Of a stretch of 64,000 bases of DNA, positions 47,836 to 60,800 are shown in pieces. Location of the stretch: NCBI GenBank assembly GCA_037039925.1, contig JAXRKP010001052.1:2501-66500 (forward strand), given 5' to 3'. The stretch's first letter is position 1; every line of letters begins with the position of its first letter. Source of the DNA: Doris montereyensis (taxonomy: Eukaryota; Mollusca; Gastropoda; Nudibranchia; Dorididae). The position numbers and the translations under genes were made by a program. The notes beneath the pieces are model-generated. The model saw nothing but the letters and a program-made list of their open reading frames with translations, did not search any database and was not told the DNA's origin.

Positions 47836-48625
47836 AGGCATTGATGTCATGAATGAAAGCCCTATAGACTGTTATAGTTATGAAATTAATGTCATGAATG
47901 AAAGCCTTATAAACTGTTATAGTTATGAAATTGATGTCATAAATGAAAGCATTATAAACTGTTATAGTTATGAAATTGATGTCGTGAATGAAAATGTTAT
48001 AAACTGTTATAGTTATGAAATTGATGTCATGAATGAAAGACCTATAAACCATTATGGTTATGAAATTAATGTCATGAATGAAAGGCCTATAAACTGTTAT
48101 AGTTATGAAAGATGTCATGCCTATAAACTGTTATAGTTATGAAATTGATGTCATGAATGAAAGGCCTATAAACTGTTATAGTTATGAGATTGATGTCATG
48201 AATGAAAGGCCTATAAACTGTTATAGTTATGAAATTGATGTCATGAATGAAAGGCCTATAAACTGTTATAGTTATAAAATTGATGTCATGAATGAAAGCC
48301 CTATGAACTGTTATAGTTATGAATTTGATGTCATGAATGAAAGGCCTATAAACTGTGATAGTTATGAAATTGATGTCATGAATGAAAGGCCTATAAACTG
48401 TTATAGTAATGAAATTGATGTTGTGAATGAAAGTCCTATAAACTTTTATAGTAATGAAATTGATGTCATGAATGAAAGTCCTATAAACTTTTATAGTAAT
48501 GAAATTGATGTCATGAATGAAAGCCCTATAAACTTTTATAGTAATGAAATTGATGTCATGAATAAAAGCCCTATAAACTTTTATAGTAATGAAATTGATG
48601 TCATGAATGAAAGCGTTATAGGACT
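47836..48625. repeat. 45-bp minisatellite, about 17 copies, just upstream of an IFT74 exon
   Basis: Unit GATGTCATGAATGAAAGGCC, TATAAACTGTTATAGTTATG, AAATT (45 bp). As a multiple of 3 it gives a 184-codon frame of YEIDVMNERPINCYS repeats. That frame ends before the splice acceptor of the first visible IFT74 exon and shows no sign of being coding. Confidence 0.95.
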
Positions 48626-48718
48626 TACTCTTTTATTTCATGTACATAACGTAATGTAGTTTAGATCTTTCTACACCTTCATCCTTTGACACTTATATAC
48701 TACGGAATGTATTTGCAG

Positions 48719-48830
48719 GAGTCAAGGCCAGAGACCACCCACGAGTTCCCTCAGGCCCATCACCGGCCGTCCTATAGGAACCGCCATGGGGCGCCAACCC
48801 GGAACTGCTACACGACTTACTACCGCAATG
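48719..48830 (+). CDS. IFT74: IFT74 visible exon 1 (basic N-terminal region)
   Basis: The acceptor TATTTGCAG ends at 48718 and the donor ATG|GTTGGT is at 48831. One base completes an upstream codon, then 37 codons follow: [20 protein letters not shown] and [17 protein letters not shown], the Gly/Arg/Thr-rich basic segment that in the family helps bind tubulin together with IFT81. The incoming phase shows that at least one earlier coding exon exists. Confidence 0.88.
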
Positions 48831-51800
48831 GTTGGTGCTGTAAATACTTTAAATTGTGTTCCCTTGATAAAAGTCAAGCAAATTAAAAGTGTTTCGGTTT
48901 GCTTTGAAGTATGCAATGAGATTTATCTCCTAAAATGCATTGTCTCTTGTCCTGGCTTGTGGTGCAGTTTTAATAATCCATCACAACAACTAATAGAAAG
49001 AGAAAACAGTCCTCCCACACCCCATACCATTTCTATTTTCTTTTTTCCAACAGCACAAAATATCAAAAACTTTTAAAAAAACCGCACAACAAAGAACCTA
49101 ACCCTAAATCAAAGCAACTTACAGTGTCTCTCACACTGTGTCTCCTGTATACAAAATTATAAATAAAAATGACAACCTGATCTTAAAACTATTACTGAGC
49201 TCTTTCTCATACTGGGCTCAGTGTATTTCATCACTATTCAAGCATACACACGTTCTATATGTCATCATTTTTCAAACGTACGCACATTTCATATGTCATC
49301 ACTATTCAAGCATACACACATTTCATATGTCATCACTATTCAAGCATTCACACATTTCATATGTCATCACTATTCAAGCATAGACACATTTCATATGTCA
49401 TCATTATTCAAGCATACAGACATTTCATGTGTCATCACTATTCTAGCATACACATATTTCATATGTCATCACTATTCAAGCTTTCACACATTTCATATGT
49501 CATCACTATTCAAGCATTCACACATTTCATATGTCATCACTATTCAAGCGTTGACACATTTCATATCTCATCATTATTCAAGCATACAGACATTTCATGT
49601 GTCATCACTATTCTAGCATACACATATTTATGTCATATTTGTCATCACTATTCAAGCATTCACACATTTCATATGTCATCACTATTCAAGCATTCACACA
49701 TTTCATATGTCATCACTATTCAAGCGTTGACACATTTCATATCTCATCATTATTCAAGCATACAGACATTTCATGTGTCATCACTATTCTAGCATACACA
49801 TATTTCATATGTCATCACTATTCAAGCTTTCACACATTTCATATGTCATTACTATTCAAGTGTACACACATTTCATATGTCATCACTATTCCTATCATAC
49901 ACACATTTCATATGTCATCACTATTCAAGAATACAAACATTTCATATGTCATCACTATTCAATCATACACACATTTCACCTGTCATCACTATTCAATCGT
50001 ACACACATTTCATATGTCATCACTATTCAATCATACACACATTTCACTTATTATGACATATATTCAATCATATACACATTTCACATGTCATCACCATTCA
50101 ACTATACACACATTATTCATAATAGACATGTCATCACCATTCAATCATACACACATTTAACATGTCATCACTATTCAATCATGCACACGTTTCATCTGTC
50201 ATCACCATTCAATCATACATACATTGCACATGTTATCACATTCATTCAATAATAGACAGATTTCATCTGCCATCACCATTCAATCATACACACGTTTCAC
50301 ACATGTAATCACCATTCAATCATATACACATTTCATCTGTCATCACCATTCAATCATACACACATTCCATTTGTTATCACCATTCAATCATATATACAGT
50401 TCACATGTCATCACCATTCAATCATATACACATTTCACATGTTATCACCATTCAATCATACACACATTACACATGTTATCACTATTCAATCATACATTGC
50501 ACATGTTATCACCATTATGTCATACACATCATTTAATCTGTCATCACCATTCAATCATACACACATTTCCCATGTGATCACCATTCAATCATATACACAG
50601 TTCACATGTCATCACCATTCAATCTTCATACAAACATTTCACATGTCATCACCATTCAATCATACACACATTTCAGATGTTATCACTATTCAATCATACA
50701 CACATTTCATCTGTCATCACCATTCAATCATACACACATTTCCCATGTCATCACCATTCAATCATATACATGGGTCATCACCATTCATCATACACACAGT
50801 TCACATCTTATCACCATTCAATCATACAAACAGTTCAATCATGTCATCACCATTCAATCATACACACATTTCAGATGTTATCACTATTCAATCATACACA
50901 TTTCAGTTATCACTATTCAATTCACATGTCATCACCATTCAATCATACACACATTTCAGATGTTATCACAGTTATTCAATCATACACACAGTTCACATCT
51001 TATCACTATTCAATCATACACACATTTCACATGTCATCACCATTCAATCATACACACATTTCACATGTTATCACTCTTCAATTATACACACATTTTGTAT
51101 TTCAGAACCCAGGTATTTCAGAACCCAGTCCAGGTTCTCGAGGGGGCCAGATCGGTGGCGGCGTGGCCTTGAATGCCCAAGTGACCGTAGTGGACCGACC
51201 CACCACTCAGCAAGGACTCGGTGGTATGAAAAACTGCCGCTAGGGGCGGTAGGCAAGTTCAGGACAAGAGCTACTATCTTGGTCTAGTGAGAAGTAAAAT
51301 TAATGAGCTTAATGCCGAAAATACGCGACTAAACAAAGACATTGAGAATGCCAGTGACGAGAATTCTAGCTTCCTGTCCTATGAGAAGAGAGCTGAGGCA
51401 TTGGCGTCTGAAATAAGAGATCTGCAAGGAGAACTGGGGGATTATAACACTCTGGTGGACAAATTAACGACGGATGAAGATATTCATGATGTGGAATTTG
51501 ACTGTGAAAATTTGAAATCTGAGAATGATAGAAATGCAAAGAGAATGGAAGATGGCTTTGATGTTAAGAAACAGCGTGAGGATCAAATTCAAATGCTTCA
51601 AACAGAGCTAGATCAGAGAAAAGAATGGCAGAAAATCTTGTGAACGATATGGTAAGATTTTAAAAGGTGTACTCAGATTGTCTTTGAGAGCTTTAAATAA
51701 TTCCAGTGCTTGTATTGTTATAGATTATTATAAACACAAAATGATAATAAAGAGGAAATAAAGAAATAAACCAAAGCACGGGGAGTAAAATTGTAAATCT

Positions 51801-54800
51801 ATTATGCCTAAAAGTCTTCTATGTCATGTAAAATGGCATTCTTCGTATTTGTTAGCTTATCATCTGTCTCAAAGTTTCACTTTACGGCTCCTAAAAGAGC
51901 ACAAAAAGTATCGCCATTCGTTGGCTCAAAATTTCACTTTTGGCAAGTCTTGGGCTGTTAAAAAAGCACAAATAGTTACGCTGTTAACCCAACAATCTTT
52001 CTTTTTTTCCTTCAGGATCCAAGCCGCCGTCAACAATATCTAGAAATGAAAGACTTAAACGAGCATTTGCTCAAACAGCTGGAAAATGGACAGCAAGACT
52101 TGGACATGCTCAACTCAAAGATTGAAAGCTTACAGGAAGAGCTGTCAGTGTCAGAGGTCAAACAAGAAGCTCTCAGACTGTACGACCAGATTCACGAGTT
52201 AGAAATAAAAAACGCAACGGCCTGGTGGAGGAAGCCAAAAGCAAAGGATCACCCGCTGAAGAGAGGGAGAACCTGTTGAAGCAGGTCAAGGAAGATAACC
52301 AGGAAATTGCTAGTATGGACAGGCAGTAAGTAGTTTTTTACCACGTTACTCGAAGAAAACGCTATAAAGTCTTTTCTCTGGGCATACAAAAAAACCAAAA
52401 GCATTGCTTGTATTCAAATTTTGAAGCAGTAGGTAATGTCACTGTTATCTTAAAGAAAAATCACTTTGACATAAACTCTTTGCTACAGATGGGATTATTT
52501 TAGTTGCTTATTAAATAATAAATGCATATTATATAGATGCTGGACTTGATTTTTTTGTCATCTTATCTTGAATGTAACATTGGTTGAATGTTGTTTAATT
52601 TAAATATCTCTGTATGTTAAGCAAAGGATATTTATATTTTGCTTTCTAATCTTTGCATGCATATATTTATCTTTCGTGTGCAAGAACATTTTGATACTAT
52701 AAAAGCATTATGATATAATGTCCTCCTTATATTAAAATGCTTTTGGGTTTTCTTTTTCAGGACCAAAGAGATTCACGAAAAGATTGATCAAATGAGAGAT
52801 GACATTCAACAGCTTGACTTAGATATCGAGGAGAACCAGGGAGAGAGAAATCAAAAGTATCAGGAGCTTAAAAAAAGAGAGAAGAAAGTATGGATGAATT
52901 TCTCACCACCTTTGAAGAGAACAAAGCTACCGAAATCAAGAGAATCGCTCAACTTGAAGAGAATATCGTCTCCATTCTTGAAAATATGAGCAGGGTAAGT
53001 CAGTATATCGTCTCCATTCTTGAAAATATGAGCAGGGTAAGTCAGTGCTTTCATTGGACATCTGATCTTGTGCCACAAGTTTCAATGCCTGTTTTCAATT
53101 CGATTATCCTTTCATTTGTCAGGTCTTTAAAAAATACATGAAATTGAAAAAAATCACATGAAAAATGTCGCTCACGCTGAGAACGTGATACTATCCATAA
53201 TCCCGGATACTATCCTATCCATAACCGGATACTATCCTATCCATAACCGGATACTATCTGCATAAATTTCAAACAATTTTGTCAAAGCATTAATTTAGTG
53301 CAAATGTTTTCCTGTACATACCATATTTCTGAAAATATTCCTAAAACAAGTAGACTTACAGAAATGCAAAAACGGCTGGTAAAGAAAATTTTGAAATTTC
53401 ATTCTTCTTGTTTTCTATTGATTGCAAAACTGTGTAGCCGTTGCATCAAACAATTCTGAAGGAGAAATTCAGTTTTGATTCAGTCTGTCATTGTTCCTTT
53501 ATTATAAAAATAGTGAAAACATGCTTCTAGTTTTAGGTTATTGAGTTCAAAGGTCCATTTGGCCTTCTGATGAAATCAAACCGGCTTCTTAACTGGACTG
53601 AACTTTTTCTGAGCAGCCTCGTCTTGGCTATGATAAATAAGGAGGACAAAATCCGTTACAAGCGGAGACCACTTTATTACAATTACAGATTATGTCACGT
53701 TTATTCAATGAATTGAAATTAACTGAAATCTCTATATTTACATCCTGCAATGTAAGTCTTTTTGATTATACATGAAATCGCTATATTTACATCCTGCAAT
53801 GTAAGTCTTTTTGATGTATACATGAAATCGCTATATTTACATCCTGCAATGTAAGTCTTTTTGATGTATACATGAAATCGCTATATTTACATCCTGCAAT
53901 GTAAGTCTTTTTGATGTAAACATGAAATCGCTATATTTACATCCTGCAATGTAAGTCTTTTGATGTAAACATGAAATCGCTATATTTACATCCTGCAATG
54001 TAAGTCTTTTTGATGTAAACATGAAATCGCTATATTTACATCCTGCAATGTAAGTCTTTTTGATGTAAACATGAAATCGCTATATTTACATCCTGCAATG
54101 TAAGTCTTTTTGATGTAAACATGAAATCGCTATATTTACATCCTGCAATGTAAGTCTTTTTGATGTAAACATGAAATCGCTATATTTACATCCTGCAATG
54201 TAAGTCTTTTTGATGTAAACATTTTCTTTTCCAGAACATGGGGCGATTTACTCACCTCCCAACCCCCAAAGAACTGATGTCTATGAAGGCAGACCTACAG
54301 TTTAAGGAGGATGAGAGGAAAAAGTCAGAACATACCACCATTGGTCTTGCAGGGGTAAAGCTTCAGCTTTCTACCAGGCGTTCATCTTTGTAGTTTCTAT
54401 GAAAAATGAGTTTGGGTTTGGGTTTTTGACACAGGTATTTTTTGTTTCACCTAAAGGTGAAAGATTCTGAAATCCCGCGTTGATAATTTGAAATTTTTAC
54501 CTGGAAGATTTTATCTTATCATTTAATTTATGTTTATTTCTATATGTGGGTAATGTTGGGTAGGTGTCAAAAAGCAAAGATTATAAAATAAAACAGAAGA
54601 AAGACTAAAAATATGTCTCAGAGATCTTACAGATAATGAATATTTAGCATAGGAAATAATGAAAGTGAAATACAGTGAAGACGAAAAATTCTTGTGTTTA
54701 ATTAAAAACAATGCTTACTTGTGTGAAAACACATTTTACTATCCTTTCTTGTCTTCTAAACAAAACATTTGCATTCCACAGAGAGGAAAAACTTCAACAT

Positions 54801-57800
54801 GATCTACAGAAGATGGAGCAGTTTGAGGAAAAAACTTAAAGACGAGTTGGTCGTCCTTAAAGAAAAAGTTGCCAACATGGAAAAAGAGCTTGTCACTTAC
54901 TCAGGATCTGGACAAACTCAAATCTGAGGCCGACGGAAAGAAACAAGTAAAAAGTCACCACAATAAAAGCAAAATGCAGCCTAGCCATGAATCGATCCTT
55001 CAAAATTACCATTAATGATAACTCCACTGCTCTATCAATAATTTCAAAATTACCATTAATGATAACTCCACTGCTCTATCAATAATCTCAAAAATTACCA
55101 TTAATGATAACTCTACTGCTCTATCAATAATCTCAAAATTACCATTAATGATAACTCCACTGCTCTATCAATAATCTCAAAATTACCATTAATGATAACT
55201 CTACTGCTCATTCAATAATCTCAAAATTACCATTAATGGTAACTCTACTGTTCATTCAATAATCTCAAAATTAAACGGAAAACTTGATTATTGTCAGGTT
55301 TTACTTAAAGATCTTTATACCTCACAACGGACACGTCCAATATTATACTATATGCATCTGTTCATATGTTTGACCGAGCTCCTCCACTATTTCTTGTTCA
55401 CATGCTTTATGATAATAGTTTATCAATCATTACATTATTACATCACCAAGCCAAAGTGACGGACATTCTCATGTTACCTGGCTGTTGTGTGAGATTAGAC
55501 TATGGCAGGTGTGTGAGATTAGACTAAGACAGTTGTGTGAGATAAGACTAAGACAGTTGTGTGAGATTAGACTAAGACAGTTGTGTAAGATTAGACTAAG
55601 ACAGTTGTGTGAGATTAGACTAAGACAGTTGTGTGAGATTAGACTAAGACAGGTGTGTGAGATTAGACTAAGACAGTTGTGTGAGATTAGACTAAGACAG
55701 TTGTGTGAGATTAGACTAAGACAGTGAGATGTACACAGTGAGATTTGTGTGAGATTAGACTAAGACAGTTGTGTGAGATTAGACTAAGACAGTTGTGTGA
55801 GATTAGACTAAGACAGTTGTGTGAGATTAGACTAAGACAGTTGTGTGAGATTAGACTAAGACAGTTGTGTGAGATTAGACTAAGACAGTTGTGTGAGATT
55901 AGACTAAGAGAGTTGTGTGAATTAGACTAAGACAGTTGTGTGAGATTAGACAAAGGATTATTATCATGTCTTTGATTTCATTTTCGATTTTACCCATATC
56001 CACAACTATGGTGATCGCTGAGTTTTGGTGAATTTTGTTGATTTTGCACAGACTGTCCTTTAAGCAACCAAAGATCTTTAATGTGCACAGTGTTGTGATC
56101 TGCACACGAAACCTCCTTTTTATCATCCGGCTCCGATGGGACTAGGGTTTCAATCCACCTACCTGGGCCAGGGGATAGATTTTACTTGAAAATTTTTTAA
56201 GAATTATTCAGCCGTCGATGGGGCTCAAACCCACTACCTTTTTGGGTAAGAGGCCGACACCTTCCTCTGGACTACCAAGTTCCCCAAGACAACTGTAAAA
56301 AACCCACCAAAACAGTAAAACTACCCACCCCCAACACAATACACATAGAAAAAATAAAACTGTTTATCAGATGTTCTATTCAATATCTCTAACTCAAGCT
56401 AAAGCTCAAGCACTGACCATTCTCATTGTTCCTACAGCAACTGATGGATGACCGCATCATTCTTCAGAAAAGAAGAGAGAACTTCAAGAAGACCATCCAG
56501 GCGCTTACTATTCGCTATGAGGGACTGAAAGCACAACTCAATGAGAATGAAACTTACACGCAGGTAAAGGGATGGGGTGGAGTGGGGAAAGAAAGTCACA
56601 TTGATTCGGTTTGATTTTACCCACATCCACAACTAAAATGATCTCGGAAGTTGTGGTAAAGTTTTTAATTTTGCACAGACTGCCCTGTCAACAGACAAGG
56701 GATTTTTGATGTGCATAAAGTCTTGCGATTTGGACACAGGGCCTTCTTTTTATTGTCCATCTCTGTTGGGACTAGGTGTCGATCCACTTGCTTGAACCAG
56801 GGGGCAGGGCTTAGCTTTGAAAAGCTTGAGAAAATTCTTCAATCATTGGGGCTTACAGTAGAAGTAAAAATATAGGCCTAATATTTCTTGAAATTACTTT
56901 TCATGTTTGAATTTTTCCTTGCCAGGTTAAAAAGTTCATAACAAAGTTTCTCACAGAGTTGTGCTTTTTCTTTTACTTCTTTTTCATTCATATATGAATG
57001 TGATTCGTCTTAGAACTTTGATTTTGTGATATATTATTCTATTTGGTTTTTTTCCCACCAACCATTTGAATAGAATGTTTTGAACATGATATTTGTTCTT
57101 ATCCCATTAATAAAATCGAGATGTAATTTATTGCAGCTTACCAACCTTGAGAAGAAATGGCAGCATCATGAACAAAATAATTTCTCCATGAAAGAATGTA
57201 TCCTTTTGCTGTACTTTGTGAGTTAACGTTTATGAATATTCAAAGGTTTATTGAGTATGCATCCATTTTTTTTCTTAAGCCTTCATTGTTCTTTATTTCT
57301 GTTTTTCTTGGGATTTTTTGGGATAAATATTGTCTGTTTTTGTTTTGTAGGCTTTTGTCAAGCAACAGGTTTAACCTTTGAAAGGCATTTGATTGTTGTT
57401 TTAGCATATTTATTGCTTTTGCATAAGGGGACGAGTTAACAGAATGGTTAAAAGGCATTGCACTGGGACTCACGAGATACTGGGGTTCGAGCCCCATTTC
57501 AGGCATTTTGTCTTTTTCCTTGGGCAAGAAAACTTACCCTATTTGCTCACTTGGACTACATGGGTGGACAGTCTAAATTCCTTGCATTGAGAGTAGTAAG
57601 CTTGATGACAGTCTAAATTCCTTTGCATTGAGAGTAGTAAGCTTGATGACAGTCTAAATTCCTTTGCATTGAGAGTAGTAAGTTTTGATGACAGTCTAAA
57701 TTCCTTTGCATTGAGAGTAGTAAGCTTGATGACAGTCTGAATTCCTTTGCATTGAGAGTAGTAAGCTTGATGACAGTCTGAATTCCTTTGCATTGAGAGT

Positions 57801-60800
57801 AGTAAGCTTGATGACAGTCTGAATTCCTTTGCATTGAGAGAGAGCTTAGTAAATTCCTTTTGCTTGATGACAGTCTAAATTCCTTTGCATTGAGAGTAGT
57901 AAGCTTGATGACAGTCTAAATTCCTTTGCATTGAGAGTAGTAAGCTTGATGACAGTCTAAATTCCTTTGCATTGAGAGTAGTAAACTTGATGACAGTCTA
58001 AATTCCTTTGCATTGAGAGTAGATGACAGTTTGATGAGTGTTTGAGTCTAAATTCCTTTGCATTGAGAGTAGTAAACTTGATGACAGTCTAAATTCCTTT
58101 GCATTGAGCATAAACTTGATGACAGTCTAAATTCCTTTTGCATTGAGAGTAGTGTTTGATGACAGTCTAAATTCCTTTGAGCATAAACTTGATGACAGTC
58201 TGAATTCCTTTGCATTGAGCATAAACTTGATGACAGTCTAAATTCCTTTGGATTGAGAGTATGACTTGATGACAGTTTAAATTGCTTTGGATTGAGAGTA
58301 AGCTTGAGGACAGTCTAAATTCCTTTGGATTGAGCATAAACTTGATGACAGTCTAAATTCCTTTGGATTGAGAGTAAGCTTGATGACAGTCTAAATTCCT
58401 TTGCATTGAGAGTAAACTTGATGACAGTCTAAATTCCTTTGCATTGAGAGTAAGCTTGATGACAGTCTAAATTCCTTTGGATTGAGAGTAAACTTGATGA
58501 CAGTCTAAATTCTTTTGCATTGAGAGTAAGCTTGATGACAACCTAAATTCCTTTGCATTGAGAGTAAGCTTGATGACAGTTTTAATTCCTTTGCATTGAG
58601 AGTAGTAAGCTTGATGGCAGTCTAAATTCCTTTGCATTGAGAGTAAGTTTGATGACAACCTAAATTCCTTTGCATTGAGAGTAAACTTGATGGCAGTATT
58701 AATTCATTTGCATTGAGAGTAAACTTGATGACAGTCTAAATTCCTTTGCATTGAGAGTAAACTTGATGACAGTCTTAATTCCTTTGGATTGAAAATAAGC
58801 TTGATGGCAGTCTAAATTCCTTTGTATTGAGAGTAGTAAGCTTGATGGCAGTCTAAATTCCTTTGCATTGAGAGTAAACTTCATGACAGTCTTAATTCCT
58901 TTGCATTGAGAGTAAACTTGATGGCAGTCTTAATTCCTTTGCATTGAGAGTAAACTTGATGGCAGTCTAAATTCCTTTGCATTGAGAGTAAACTTGATGA
59001 CAGTCTAAATTCCATTGGGTGTAAACTTGATGAAAGTCTAAATTCCATTGGGTGTAAACTTGATGACAGTCTAAATTCCATTGGGTTTAAACTTGATGAC
59101 AGTTTAAATTCCTTTGGATTGAGAGTAAACTTGATGACAGTCTAAATTCCTTTGCATTGAGAGTAAGCTTGTTGACAACTACATTCCTTTATGTAAGCTT
59201 GATGACAACCTAAATTCCTTTGCATTGAGTAAACTTGATGCAGTCAATTCATTTGCATTGAGAGTAAACTTGATGACAGTCTAAATTCCTTTGCATTGAG
59301 AGTAGAAAGCTTGATGGCAGTCTAAATTCCTTTGCATTGAGAGTAAACTTGATGGTAGTCTTAATTCCTTTTGCATTGAGAGTAAACTTGATGACAGTCT
59401 TAATTCCTTTGGATTAAAAATAAGCTTGATGGCAGTCTAAATTCCTTTACATTGAGAGTAGTTTGATGGCAGTCTTAATTCCTTTGCATTGAGAGTAAAC
59501 TTGATAGCAGTCTTAATTCCTTTGCATTGAGAGTAAACTTGATGGCAGTCTAAATTCCTTTGCATTGAGAGTAAACTTGATGACAGTCTTAATTCCTTTG
59601 CATTGAATTAAACTTGATGGCAGTCTAAATTCCATTGCATTGAGAGTAAACTTGATGGCAGTCTAAATTCCTTTGCATTGAGAGTAAACTTGATGACAGT
59701 CTAAATTCCTTTGCATTGAGAGTAAACTTGATGGCAGTCTTAATTCCTTTGCATTGAGAGTAAACTTGATGACAGTCTAAATTCCCTTGCATTGAGAGAG
59801 TAAACTTTGCATTGATGACAGTCTAAATTCCTTTGCATTTGTAAATTGAGAGTAAACTTGTAAATGATGACAGTCTAAATTCCTTTGCATTGAATGTAAA
59901 CTTGATGGCAGTCTAAATTAAACTTGATGACATTGCATTGAGAGTAAACTTGATGACAGTCTAAATTCCATTGCATTGAGAGTAAACTTGATGACAGTCT
60001 AAATTCCATTGCATTGAGAGTAAATTGAGAGTAAACTTGATGACAGTCTCTAATTCATTGCATTGTAATTGAGAGTAAACATTGTAAATGATGACAGTCT
60101 AAATTCCATTGGGTGTAAACTTGATGATAGTCTAAATTCCATTGCATTGAGTAAACTTGATGACAGTCTAAATTCCATTGCATTGAGAGTAAACTTGATG
60201 ACAGTCTAAATTCCATTGCATTGAGAGTAAACTATTGATGGCAGTCTAAATTCCATTGCATTGAGAGTCTAAATTAAACTTGATGACAGTCTAAATTCAG
60301 TCATTGCATTGAGAGTAAACATTGAGAGAGTAAAAAACTTGATGGCAGTCTTAATTCCTTTGCATTGAGAGTAAACTTGATGGCAGTCTTAATTCCTTGC
60401 ATTGATGACAGTAAAACTTGACGACTATTGGGTGTAAATTTGATGACAGTCTAAATTCCATTGCATTGAGAGTAAACTTGATGACAGTCTAAATTCCATT
60501 GCATTGAGAGTAAACTTGATGACAGTCTAAATTCCATTGTAAATTGAGAGTAAACTTCCATTGACAGTCTAAATTCCATTGGATTGAGTGTAAACTTGAT
60601 GACAGTCTAAATTCCATTGGGTGTAAACTTGATGACAGTCTAAATTCCATTGCATTGAGAGTAAACTTGATGACAGTCTAAATTCCATTGCATTGAGAGT
60701 AAACTTGATGACAGTCTAAATTCCATTGCATTGAGAGTAAACTTGATGACAGTCTAAATTCCATTGCATTGAGAGTAAACTTGATGACAGTCTAAATTCC

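Noticed and set aside
48105..48659. 184-codon ORF of YEIDVMNERPINCYS repeats next to IFT74
   Set aside because: The unit is 45 bp, so any stop-free frame persists. It ends before the splice acceptor at 48718 and resembles no IFT74 N-terminus.
49221..51287. ORFs of up to 282 codons running into IFT74 visible exon 2
   Set aside because: Repeat-derived HFICHHYSS peptides from an intronic 34-bp array. The exon begins at a splice acceptor and only a few residues at the ORF end belong to IFT74.
57424..57500. Functional tRNA gene
   Set aside because: B box is good but no acceptor-stem pairing is seen, and SINE-like sequence follows directly. The same holds for 24237-24312.
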